From contig JAXDOD010000060.1 of the NCBI GenBank assembly GCA_034669045.1, forward strand, positions 1 to 51,039: a stretch of 51,039 nt of DNA, given 5' to 3'. The notes under the pieces were generated by a model. The model did no database searches. It saw only the letters and a program-made list of their open reading frames with translations, and had not been told where the DNA came from. Below, piece after piece: positions 43,745-51,039 of this stretch. The translations under genes and the position numbers were made by a program. The stretch is from VAZQ01 sp034669045. Its GTDB lineage: Bacteria; Pseudomonadota; Alphaproteobacteria; Rhizobiales; Xanthobacteraceae. Numbering within the stretch: position 1 is the first letter of the stretch; every line of letters begins with the position of its first letter.

Positions 43745-43870
43745 GCGGCGAGCCGGCACCCCGAGAAAACTTTTGTGACGCCCTCATTTGTCGGGCCGGC
43801 TGCGGAATTGGCTTTACCCGATTACGGGTGCCCCCTAGAGTCCGGCACCTAATGTCGGAGGAGCACGGAA

Positions 43871-44341
43871 ATGGACTGGGGACATTTTCTGTTTGGATTC
43901 AGCGGCCGCATCAATCGGGCGAAGTACTGGCTCTGGATATTGCTGTACGTCATCACGGCCCTCGTCGTCGGGATCGTCATCTATGCCACGGCCAATTCCC
44001 CGCTGATCGCCGGCATCGTGCAGTTCGTGTTCGGCGTCATCGTCTTCATCTCAAGCCTGGCGGTGATCTCCAAGCGTCTCCACGACCGGGACAGATCGGC
44101 CTGGTGGCTGCTGGTCTTCATGCTCTTGCCGACCATCCTGATCGGCATCGGTGCGGTCCTGATGATCTTCGGCGTGGCCGGGAGCAGTGGCGCCAACATG
44201 GGCGCGATGGGATGGGCCGGCGGCCTCCTCATGGTCGTTGCCGCTGCGATCCTGCTCTGGAGCTTCGTCGAGTTCGCGTGCCTGCGCGGCACCGTGGGGC
44301 CGAACCAGTACGGTCCCGATCCGCTCGAAGGCAGGATGTGA
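43871..44341 (+). CDS. DUF805 membrane protein (second)
   Basis: The 156-residue protein has the same signatures, FSGRINRAKYW, VISKRLHDRDRSA and CLRGTVGPNQYGPDPL, with a larger second loop. GGAGGAGCACGGA before the ATG at 43871 is a good ribosome site. The high likeness to the previous gene suggests an old tandem duplication. It ends 45 bases before dapE. Confidence 0.86.
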   Translation: MDWGHFLFGFSGRINRAKYWLWILLYVITALVVGIVIYATANSPLIAGIVQFVFGVIVFISSLAVISKRLHDRDRSAWWLLVFMLLPTILIGIGAVLMIFGVAGSSGANMGAMGWAGGLLMVVAAAILLWSFVEFACLRGTVGPNQYGPDPLEGRM

Positions 44342-44386
44342 GCGCCGGCGTAACCTGGCTGCAACCTGCTCCTGAGCGCTCCCGCC

Positions 44387-45544
44387 ATGGCCGTCGATCC
44401 CGTTGCGCTCGCCCGCGAACTCCTGCGCTGTCCCTCGGTCACGCCGGCCGAGGGCGGCGCCCTCGCGGTCCTTGAGCGGACGCTGGGCGGCGCCGGCTTC
44501 AAGGTCGATCGCGTCACCTTCGCCGAGCCCGGCACCGTGCCGATCGACAATCTCTACGCCCGCATCGGGAGCGCCGCGCCGCATCTCGTCTTCGCCGGCC
44601 ACACCGACGTGGTCCCGCCCGGCGACGAGGCGGCGTGGCGGCATCCGCCGTTCGCGGGCGAGATCGACGGCGGCACGCTCTACGGCCGCGGCGCGGTCGA
44701 CATGAAGGGCGCGGTCGCCTGCGCGGTCGCCGCCAGCCTCGATCACCTTGCCGGCCGCGGCGGCAAGCCGAAGGGTTCGATCTCGTTCCTCGTCACCGGC
44801 GACGAAGAAGGGATCGCGGTCAACGGCACCGTGAAGCTCCTGCAATGGGCCGCCGCGCGCGGCGAGACATTCGACCATTGCCTCCTGGGCGAGCCGAGCA
44901 ACGCCACGGCCGTCGGCGACACCATCAAGGTGGGGCGGCGCGGGTCGCAGAACGGCACGCTGGTGGTCGCCGGCAAGCAGGGCCACGTCGCCTATCCGGA
45001 GCGCGCCGACAATCCCGTGCGCGGCCTGGTCACGCTGATGGGCGCGCTGATGGCGGAGCCGCTCGACCGCGGCTCGGAGAATTTCGGGCCTTCGAACCTG
45101 GAATTCACCTCGATCGACATCGGCAACCCCGTGGTCAACCTGATTCCCGGCGAGGCGCGCGCGCGCTTCAACATCCGCCACAACGACTGCCATACCCGCA
45201 CCGCGCTCAAGGCGCTGATCGAGACGCGCGCGCAGGCGGCGGCCGGCGAACGGGTGCGCTGGCGCATCGACTGGGAGCCGTCGAACGCGGATGTGTTCCT
45301 CACCCCGCAGGGTCCGTTCATCGATCTGGTCGTCGGCGCAATCGCGGACGTCACCGGCAGAAAGCCGCAGCTCTCCACCACCGGCGGCACCTCGGACGCG
45401 CGCTTCATCAAGGATTACTGCCCGGTGCTGGAATTCGGCCTCGTCGGCGCGACCATGCACCAGGTCGACGAGCGCACCGCGGTCGCGGACCTCGCGACCC
45501 TGACGGCGGTATATCGCAAGGTGCTCGACCGGTATTTCGGCTAG
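44387..45544 (+). CDS. dapE: Succinyl-diaminopimelate desuccinylase
   Basis: The 385-residue M20 metallohydrolase removes succinate to give LL-diaminopimelate. Zinc ligands and catalytic acid are in FAGHTDVVPPGD (His72), GRGAVDMKGAV (Asp105) and VTGDEEG (Glu140, Glu141). STTGGTSDARFIKDYCPVLEFGLVG is the dimer/active-site loop specific to DapE. Length is normal. The stop TAG overlaps the start of a repeat, CTAGAGC. Confidence 0.95.
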   Translation: MAVDPVALARELLRCPSVTPAEGGALAVLERTLGGAGFKVDRVTFAEPGTVPIDNLYARIGSAAPHLVFAGHTDVVPPGDEAAWRHPPFAGEIDGGTLYGRGAVDMKGAVACAVAASLDHLAGRGGKPKGSISFLVTGDEEGIAVNGTVKLLQWAAARGETFDHCLLGEPSNATAVGDTIKVGRRGSQNGTLVVAGKQGHVAYPERADNPVRGLVTLMGALMAEPLDRGSENFGPSNLEFTSIDIGNPVVNLIPGEARARFNIRHNDCHTRTALKALIETRAQAAAGERVRWRIDWEPSNADVFLTPQGPFIDLVVGAIADVTGRKPQLSTTGGTSDARFIKDYCPVLEFGLVGATMHQVDERTAVADLATLTAVYRKVLDRYFG

Positions 45545-45644
45545 AGCATTTTCAGGAAAAGTGGAATCCGGTTTTCCGTCGAAAATGCGACCAACGCAAG
45601 AGTCCTAGAGCACGTTCAGTTCAAGGAAACTGAACGTGCTCTAG
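45541..45644. repeat. Composite repeat/terminator between dapE and truA
   Basis: CTAGAGC occurs at 45541 and 45605, and inverted as GCTCTAG at 45638. The right half is a perfect 17-pair hairpin: CTAGAGCACGTTCAGTT at 45605-45621 pairs with 45628-45644 around a six-base loop. The left half contains GCATTTTC/GAAAATGC and GGAAAA/TTTTCC as nested arms. It lies between two convergent genes and probably ends both transcripts. CTAGAGC-type mosaics recur in rhizobia. Confidence 0.75.
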
Positions 45645-45650
45645 CGGAAC

Positions 45651-46388
45651 TCAATAATCCACCCGCACCAGATAAAGCCCCTGCGGCGGCGCGACCGGCG
45701 CGCAGGCCGAGCGGTCGCACGCGGCGAGCGCTACGGAAAGATCGTCGGCGCTCCAGCGGCCCTCGCCCACCGCCACCAGCGCGCCCACCATCGAGCGCAC
45801 CTGGCTGTGCAGGAACGAGCGCGCCGAGGCCTCGATGCGCACCTCCTCCCCGTCGCGCACGGCGTCGAGCCGGTCGAGCGTCTTCACCGGCGACTTGGCC
45901 TGGCACTGGGCATCGCGGAAGGTGGTGAAATCGTGCCTGCCGACGAGGCGCTGGGCGGCCGCATGCATGGCCGCCTCGTCGAGCCGCCGCGGCAGCCGCC
46001 AGGCGCGCGCGCGCTCGAGCGCGAGGTCGGCGCGGCGGTTGACGATGCGGTAGCGGTAGTGGCGCTTGGTCGCCGAGAAGCGCGCGTCGAACGTGTCGGG
46101 CACCGCCTGCGCCCCGAGCACCGCGATCGGCCACGGACGCAGGTGCGCGTTCACGGCGTCACGCACGGTGTCGGCGTCCCACGCCCTGGCGAGGTCGACA
46201 TGGGCGACCTGGCCGAGCGCATGCACGCCGGCGTCGGTGCGTCCGGCGCCGCTCACCTTGACGCGTTCGCCGCAGAACGCCTCGAGCGCGGCGGCGAGCG
46301 CGCCCTGCACCGACGCGCCGGTCTCCTGCGCCTGCCAGCCGACGAAGGGCGTGCCGTCATATTCGATGGTCAGCTTGTAGCGGGGCAT
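45651..46388 (-). CDS. truA: tRNA pseudouridine synthase A
   Basis: The 245-residue enzyme modifies uridines 38-40 in the tRNA anticodon arm. The catalytic Asp52 is in GAGRTDAGVHALGQVAHVD, and the N-terminal KLTIEYDGTPFVGWQ and RSFLHSQVRSMVGALV are typical. The start ATG at 46388 lies three bases after the fmt stop on the same strand, so truA is cotranscribed with fmt and def. Confidence 0.95.
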   Translation of the reverse strand: MPRYKLTIEYDGTPFVGWQAQETGASVQGALAAALEAFCGERVKVSGAGRTDAGVHALGQVAHVDLARAWDADTVRDAVNAHLRPWPIAVLGAQAVPDTFDARFSATKRHYRYRIVNRRADLALERARAWRLPRRLDEAAMHAAAQRLVGRHDFTTFRDAQCQAKSPVKTLDRLDAVRDGEEVRIEASARSFLHSQVRSMVGALVAVGEGRWSADDLSVALAACDRSACAPVAPPQGLYLVRVDY

Positions 46389-46391
46389 GGC

Positions 46392-47324
46392 TCAGCCGAG
46401 CCTCGCGCCCGGCGTAACGGCCGTGCCGCGCAAAAACTCGTCCGCCGTCATCGCCTGCCGGCCGGCGCGCTGCAGCGCGAGGATGCGCACGGCGCCCTCG
46501 CCGCAGGCCACCGTGAGGTTGCCGTCGAGCAGAGTGCCGGGCGGGCCGGAGCCTTGCGCGCGGGTCGTGCGCAGCACCTTGACGCGCGCCGGCTTGCCGT
46601 CGGCCGCGAGCTCGAACCAGGCGCCGGGAAATGGCGAAAGGCCGCGGATATGGTCGTGCACCTGTTGCGCGGTCCGCGTCCAGTCGATGCGGGTCTCGTT
46701 CTTGTCGATCTTGCTCGCATAGGTGACGCCCTCGGCCGGCTGCGGCGTCAGCGTGAGGGAGCCGCGCTCCAGCGCGTCGAGCGCACGCACCATCAGGCCG
46801 GCGCCGAGCTGGGCGAGCGCGTCGTGAATCTGCCCAGCCGTCATGTCGGGCGGGATCGGCACGCGCTCGGTCATCGCGACCGGCCCGGTGTCGAGCCCCT
46901 CCTCCATCTTCATCACCATCACGCCGGTCTCGACGTCGCCCGCCATGACGGCGCGGTTGATCGGCGCGGCGCCGCGCCAGCGCGGCAGCAGCGAGGCATG
47001 CAGGTTGAAGGCGCCGAGCGGCACCGCGGCGAGGATCGGCTTCGGCAGGATCAGCCCATAGGCGACGACCACCGCGGCGTCGGCACCCTGCGCGCGGAAA
47101 GCGGCGACGGCTTCATCGGTCCGCAGCGTCGCCGGCGTGAGCACGGGACGCTGCAGGCGCCGCGCCTCGCGCTCGACCGGGCTCGGCGTCAGCGCCATGC
47201 CGCGCCCGGCGGGCTTCGGCGCGCGGGCATAGACCGCGGCGACGTCATGCCCGCGCCCGGCGATGGCGGCCAAGGTCGGCACCGCGAAATCGGGCGTGCC
47301 CATGAAGATGAGGCGCAGAGGCAT
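46392..47324 (-). CDS. fmt: Methionyl-tRNA formyltransferase
   Basis: The 310-residue enzyme formylates initiator Met-tRNA. The catalytic set is Asn107 and His109 in NLHASLLPRWRGAAPI and Asp145 in EGLDTGPV, with MGTPDFAVPTL at the N-terminus. Its C-terminal tRNA-binding domain is present. It lies 52 bases after def, as usual. Confidence 0.96.
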   Translation of the reverse strand: MPLRLIFMGTPDFAVPTLAAIAGRGHDVAAVYARAPKPAGRGMALTPSPVEREARRLQRPVLTPATLRTDEAVAAFRAQGADAAVVVAYGLILPKPILAAVPLGAFNLHASLLPRWRGAAPINRAVMAGDVETGVMVMKMEEGLDTGPVAMTERVPIPPDMTAGQIHDALAQLGAGLMVRALDALERGSLTLTPQPAEGVTYASKIDKNETRIDWTRTAQQVHDHIRGLSPFPGAWFELAADGKPARVKVLRTTRAQGSGPPGTLLDGNLTVACGEGAVRILALQRAGRQAMTADEFLRGTAVTPGARLG

Positions 47325-47376
47325 GGCAGATTGATCCTCCGCACCGGCCGGATTTGCGCACCGGGCGTTCGCAATC

Positions 47377-47892
47377 CTACTCCGCCGCGCGCTTGGCCGC
47401 CTTGGCGAATTTCTTGCTGACGCGCTCGCGCTTGAGCCGGGAAATATGGTCGATGAACAGCACGCCGTTGAGGTGGTCGATCTCGTGCTGCAGGCAGGTG
47501 GCGAGGAGGCCGGTCGCCTCGACCTCCTGCGCCTTGCCGTCGCGGTCGAGATATTTCACGCGCACCTGCGCCGGGCGCTCCACTTCCTCGTAGTATTCCG
47601 GGATCGAGAGGCAGCCTTCCTCGTAGAGCGCGGTCTCCGCCGATGTCCACAGGATTTCCGGGTTGATGAAGACGCGCGGCTCCTGCGGGCCTTCCTTCTT
47701 GGACAGATCCATGGTGATGACGCGCTGCGGCACGCCGACCTGGATGGCGGCGAGCCCGATGCCGGGCGCGTCGTACATGGTCTCGAACATGTCGTCGATC
47801 AGCTTGCGCACGCCGGCATCGACCTTCTTGACCGGCTCGGAGGCAAGCCGCAGCCGCTTGTCGGGAAGGATGATGATCTCGCGCACCGCCAT
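47377..47892 (-). CDS. def: Peptide deformylase
   Basis: The 171-residue metalloenzyme removes the formyl group from new proteins. All three motifs are present: GIGLAAIQ at 44-51, EGCLS at 92-96 with the Cys ligand, and HEIDH at 136-140. The ATG at 47892 (MAVREIIILPDKRL) gives the standard start; the longer open frame upstream is not coding. It is divergent from rmuC, and the 129-base gap must hold both promoters. Confidence 0.96.
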   Translation of the reverse strand: MAVREIIILPDKRLRLASEPVKKVDAGVRKLIDDMFETMYDAPGIGLAAIQVGVPQRVITMDLSKKEGPQEPRVFINPEILWTSAETALYEEGCLSIPEYYEEVERPAQVRVKYLDRDGKAQEVEATGLLATCLQHEIDHLNGVLFIDHISRLKRERVSKKFAKAAKRAAE

Positions 47893-48021
47893 GGCCGGCG
47901 ATGTAAGCGGTCGGGAGAAAACGGTCAACGCGTGACCGCCGGGCGCGCCGCCGCGGGGCGGCATTGACCCCCTGTTCACATTTTGTTCTGATGCTGCGAA
48001 TTGCCGTAGGGTGGGGCTCCG

Positions 48022-49155
48022 ATGACCGACAATCTCCTCCATCTCGCCGGCGCCGTCGCGATCATGCTGGCCGGGCTCGCTGCCCTCGCCGCGATCGCGG
48101 TCGTGGCCCTGCGCGCCGTGCGCCGGCGCGACGGCGAGGCGGCCGGACAGGAGATCGCCGAACTGGCCCGCCTGCAGGCCGACGCCGCGGTTCGGCTCGA
48201 CGCCATGCGCGACATGATCGCCGGCCGCCAGGCCGAGCTCCACCGCGCGGTCAACGAGCGGCTCGATTCGGTGACGCATCACCTGAGCCAGTCGATGACC
48301 ACCACGCGCCAGCACACCGTCGACAGCCTCGCCAAGCTCAACGAACGGCTCGCCGTCATCGACGGCGCGCAGAAGAACATCACCGATCTCGCCACGCAGG
48401 TCACCTCGCTGCAGAGCGTGCTCACCAACAAGCAGCAGCGCGGCGCCTTCGGGCAGGGGCGGATGGAGATCATCATCCAGGACGGCCTGCCGAAGGGCTG
48501 CTACGAGTTCCAGTTCACGCTCTCGAACCGCAGCCGGCCCGACTGCGCGATCTTCCTGCCCGACCAGCGCCCGCTGGTGATCGACGCCAAGTTCCCGCTC
48601 GAAGCCGTGACCGCGCTGCGCGACGCCAAGAGCGACGACGAGCGCAAGCAGGCATCGGCGCGCGTGCGCTCGGACATCGGCCGCCACGTCGGCGACATCG
48701 CGACCAAATACCTGATCCCGGGCGAGACCCAGGACCTCGCGCTGATGTTCGTGCCTTCGGAGGGGGTCTATGCCGAACTGCACGACGGCTTCGACGACGT
48801 GGTGCAGAAGGCGTTCCGCTCCAAGGTCGTCATCGTCTCGCCCTCGCTCCTGATGCTCGCCATCACGGTGATCCAGCAGATCCAGAAGGATGCGCGCATG
48901 CGCGAGGCCGCCGACCAGATCCACGCCGAGGTCGGCAACCTCATGGACGACCTCAAGCGCATGCACGAGCGCGTGCTCAAGCTGCAGCAGCATTTCGGCC
49001 AGGCCAACGAGGACGTGCGGCAGATCCTGATCTCGGCCGAGAAGGTCGAGAAGCGCGGCGCGCGCATCAAGGACGTGGAGTTCGGCGACGTCGGCGCATT
49101 GGCCGAGAACGTCATCCCGGCGCCGATCGCGCGCAAGCTGCAGGCCGGGGAGTAG
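48022..49155 (+). CDS. rmuC: DNA recombination protein RmuC
   Basis: The 377-residue protein has an N-terminal membrane helix (about 8-30), a coiled coil of about 100 residues (LHRAVNERLDSVTHHLSQSM) and the RmuC nuclease-like domain. That domain has GAFGQGRMEIIIQDGLPKGCYEFQ, RPLVIDAKFPLEAV and ALMFVPSEGVYAEL. RmuC limits inversions at short inverted repeats. It is a typical neighbour of def in this order. Confidence 0.92.
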   Translation: MTDNLLHLAGAVAIMLAGLAALAAIAVVALRAVRRRDGEAAGQEIAELARLQADAAVRLDAMRDMIAGRQAELHRAVNERLDSVTHHLSQSMTTTRQHTVDSLAKLNERLAVIDGAQKNITDLATQVTSLQSVLTNKQQRGAFGQGRMEIIIQDGLPKGCYEFQFTLSNRSRPDCAIFLPDQRPLVIDAKFPLEAVTALRDAKSDDERKQASARVRSDIGRHVGDIATKYLIPGETQDLALMFVPSEGVYAELHDGFDDVVQKAFRSKVVIVSPSLLMLAITVIQQIQKDARMREAADQIHAEVGNLMDDLKRMHERVLKLQQHFGQANEDVRQILISAEKVEKRGARIKDVEFGDVGALAENVIPAPIARKLQAGE

Positions 49156-49180
49156 CCGATTTTGCCGGCCGTTCCGGGCT

Positions 49181-49197
49181 CCCGCGCTCCGCGCGGG
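49181..49197. terminator. Hairpin after rmuC
   Basis: CCCGCGC and GCGCGGG form a perfect seven-pair stem with a three-base loop, 26 bases after the rmuC stop. There is no T-run, so it may be a REP-like remnant acting as a weak terminator. Confidence 0.4.
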
Positions 49198-49241
49198 CGC
49201 CGCAATGACGAGGAACCCCTCAGCCGGAAAGCGAAGCATTC

Positions 49242-50615
49242 ATGCTACAAAAGCGCATGATCGCCGCTCCCGATTCGACGCCTGCCCGCTCCGGCTTCGC
49301 CGACGCGCTCGCCGTCTATCTCAAGCCGCGCGTCCTGATCGTGCTGTTCCTCGGCTTCTCGGCGGGACTGCCCCTGGCGCTCTCGGGCTCCACGCTGCGG
49401 GTGTGGATGCGCGAGGCCGGCGTCGATCTGGAGACCATCGGCCTGTTTGCGCTGGTGGGGACGCCCTACACCATCAAGTTCCTGTGGGCGCCGGTGGTCG
49501 ATGCGCTCGACGTGCCGTTCTTCTCCTCGCTGCTCGGCCGCCGGCGCGGCTGGCTGGTGTTGTCGCAGGTGATGCTGATCGCCGCCATCGCGCTCCTGGG
49601 CTTCTGCGACCCCACGCAGGTGGCGTGGTACGTCGTGTTCGGCGCAGCGCTGCTGGTCGCGACCGCCTCGGCGACGCAGGACATCGTCATCGACGCCTTC
49701 CGCATCGAAAGCCTGCCCGAAAGCGAGCAGGCCGCCGGCATGGCCTCCTATGTGGCCGCCTATCGCATCGGCATGCTCGCCTCCACCGCCGGCGCGCTGT
49801 TCCTGGTCAGCGGCTTCGAGGGGCTCGGCTTCGGCAAGGGCGCGGCCTGGACCTGGGGCTATGTCGCCATGGCGGGCCTCATCGTCATCGGCATCGCCAC
49901 CGCGCTGATCGCGACCGAACCGGAAAAATCCGCCGCCGCCGAGGCCGATCACGCCGCCCACGCCGGCGACAATCCGCTGCAGCGCGTGGTCCGCACCGCC
50001 ATGGATGCGTTCCGCGATTTCCTCACGCGCGACATGGCGCTCGCCGCGCTCGCCTTCGTGGTGCTGTTCAAGTTCACCGATGCGTTCGCCGGCATCATGA
50101 CGGAAGCCTTCGTGCTGGACCTCGGATTCTCGCGCAACGAATATGCCGCGATCATCAAGGGCGTCGGCCTCGCCGCCACCCTGATCGGCGGCTTTGCGGG
50201 CGGCTTCGTGGCACGCGCCTATCCGCTGGCGACCAGCCTGTGGATCGGCGGCATCCTGCAGGCGGCCGCCAATCTCGCCTTCTCCTGGCAGGCGGTGATC
50301 GGCCACGACATCGCCATGCTCACCGTCGCGATCGTGCTCGAGAACTTCACCAGCGCCATCGGGACGGTGATCTTCGTCGCCTATCTCTCGGCGCTCTGCC
50401 GCAATCCGCTGCACACCGCGACGCAGTACGCGCTGCTCACCGCGCTGGCGGCGGTCGGACGCACGTATCTCTCGTCCGGCGCCGGCTATGTGGCGGCGTG
50501 GGCCGGCTGGGTCTCGTTCTTCGCGATCTGCGCGCTGGTCGCGGTGCCGAGCCTCGTGCTGCTTGCCTGGCTGCAACGCCGCGGGCATTTCGCGGAACTC
50601 GATGCGCGACCTTGA
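49242..50615 (+). CDS. MFS transporter, AmpG-like muropeptide permease
   Basis: The 457-residue protein has about twelve membrane helices and the AmpG-type features FLGFSAGLPLALSGSTLRVWMREAG, PYTIKFLWAPVVDALDVPFF, the A-loop GRRRGWLVLSQ and SATQDIVIDAFRIE. AmpG carries anhydro-muropeptides into the cytoplasm for murein recycling. Hyphomicrobiales often have this copy next to rmuC or recR. The ATG at 49242 is natural. Substrate is inferred from the family. Confidence 0.84.
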   Translation: MLQKRMIAAPDSTPARSGFADALAVYLKPRVLIVLFLGFSAGLPLALSGSTLRVWMREAGVDLETIGLFALVGTPYTIKFLWAPVVDALDVPFFSSLLGRRRGWLVLSQVMLIAAIALLGFCDPTQVAWYVVFGAALLVATASATQDIVIDAFRIESLPESEQAAGMASYVAAYRIGMLASTAGALFLVSGFEGLGFGKGAAWTWGYVAMAGLIVIGIATALIATEPEKSAAAEADHAAHAGDNPLQRVVRTAMDAFRDFLTRDMALAALAFVVLFKFTDAFAGIMTEAFVLDLGFSRNEYAAIIKGVGLAATLIGGFAGGFVARAYPLATSLWIGGILQAAANLAFSWQAVIGHDIAMLTVAIVLENFTSAIGTVIFVAYLSALCRNPLHTATQYALLTALAAVGRTYLSSGAGYVAAWAGWVSFFAICALVAVPSLVLLAWLQRRGHFAELDARP

Positions 50616-50757
50616 TCCAACCGCGTTACGCTGGTCTTGCCGCTCATGCCCGCGAACGCCGGCATCCGGAGCAACGGCATACGCGCGATCGCAGGTGTGG
50701 GTCCCCGCTTTCGCGCGGACGAGCGCGAACCGACGCATTCAAATGAGCTCCATTGCG

Positions 50758-51039
50758 CTAAAACGGCGTGCGCTGCCGGATCGCCGCCGCCAGGGTGCCC
50801 TCGTCGAGATAATCGAGCTCGCCGCCGACCGGGACGCCATGCGCCAGCCGCGTCACCCGCACGCCGGCGTCATGCAGGAGATCGGTAATGTAATGCGCGG
50901 TGGTCTGCCCATCGACGGTCGCGTTGAGCGCCACGATGATCTCCTGCACGCGTTCGTCATGCGCGCGGGATATCAGCGCGTCGATGGTCAGATCCTGCGG
51001 GCCGATGCCGTCGAGCGGCGAGAGCGTGCCGCCGAGCAC
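50758..51039 (-). CDS. recR: Recombination protein RecR, C-terminal part
   Basis: The gene runs leftward from beyond the right edge; 93 C-terminal residues are present. HVLGG-type VLGGTLSPLDGIGPQDL, EIIVALNATVDGQTTAHYI (Toprim core) and RLAHGVPVGGELDYLDEGTLAAAIRQR are diagnostic. RecR acts with RecF and RecO to load RecA at gaps. The frame is intact to the TAG. The 142 bases to its left hold a degenerate REP-like sequence. Confidence 0.95.
   Translation of the reverse strand: MLGGTLSPLDGIGPQDLTIDALISRAHDERVQEIIVALNATVDGQTTAHYITDLLHDAGVRVTRLAHGVPVGGELDYLDEGTLAAAIRQRTPF

Noticed and set aside
1..51039. CRISPR array, prophage or insertion-sequence transposase
   Set aside because: No regularly spaced direct repeats and no transposase, integrase or phage structural protein was seen; the repeats found are inverted and REP-like.

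Overview
The window is a high-GC alphaproteobacterial chromosome segment. The family matches and the conserved order rpmH-rnpA-yidC-engB-argB-HAD-dapD ... dapE-truA-fmt-def-rmuC-recR point to Hyphomicrobiales, near Bradyrhizobium/Nitrobacteraceae or Xanthobacteraceae. This placement is inferred from gene families and order, not from a phylogeny. Many stop/start overlaps of the ATGA type, GTG and TTG starts, and REP-like palindromes between genes fit this group.

Bases 1-12128 hold the end of a beta-helix protein and then a catabolic/transport locus. A KRCGH-type PEP-mutase/isocitrate-lyase-family lyase is transcribed leftward. Running rightward are a 4,5-dihydroxyphthalate-decarboxylase-like protein, an FAH-fold hydrolase, a D-2-hydroxyacid dehydrogenase, an M24-fold protein lacking normal metal ligands, a cupin, a complete five-gene Liv-type ABC importer and a second FAH-fold hydrolase. 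The locus looks like uptake and breakdown of an organic acid, possibly an aromatic carboxylate, but the substrate cannot be read from sequence.

Bases 12129-25837 carry a membrane-bound PAS-GGDEF-EAL protein, a class II aldolase next to a cytoplasmic BisC-like molybdoenzyme, an HNH nuclease, a UbiD-family decarboxylase, an enoyl-CoA hydratase, an M15-like exported protein, an RpiR-type regulator with related palindromes upstream of it, and a three-His-box fatty acid desaturase. Bases 25838-28981 are a looser region of small proteins (DUF1488, CspA, several unknowns and a 40-residue membrane ORF), with degenerate stretches and long gaps.

Bases 28982-33000 hold a tRNA-Arg(ACG), an orphan-looking histidine kinase, and an operon pairing a TVP38/TMEM64 membrane protein with a flavoprotein that lacks the usual redox disulfide. 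Bases 33114-51039 are mostly core: rpmH-rnpA-yidC-engB, argB, a HAD phosphatase, a NicC-like monooxygenase with an alpha/beta hydrolase, dapD, a DUF1902/HicA toxin-antitoxin pair, small membrane proteins (TM2, two DUF805), dapE, truA, fmt, def, rmuC, an AmpG-like transporter and the C-terminal part of recR.

The most unusual structure is at 37314-37805. A small DUF559 nuclease-like gene, now frameshifted, fills almost all the space between two 60-base inverted repeats (56/60 identical), all set between argB and the HAD gene. It has the layout of a compact nuclease-carrying repeat element. Other points of interest are active-site losses in the M24-like and flavoprotein genes, and long inverted repeats that contain the stop codons of the hydrolase gene and dapE.
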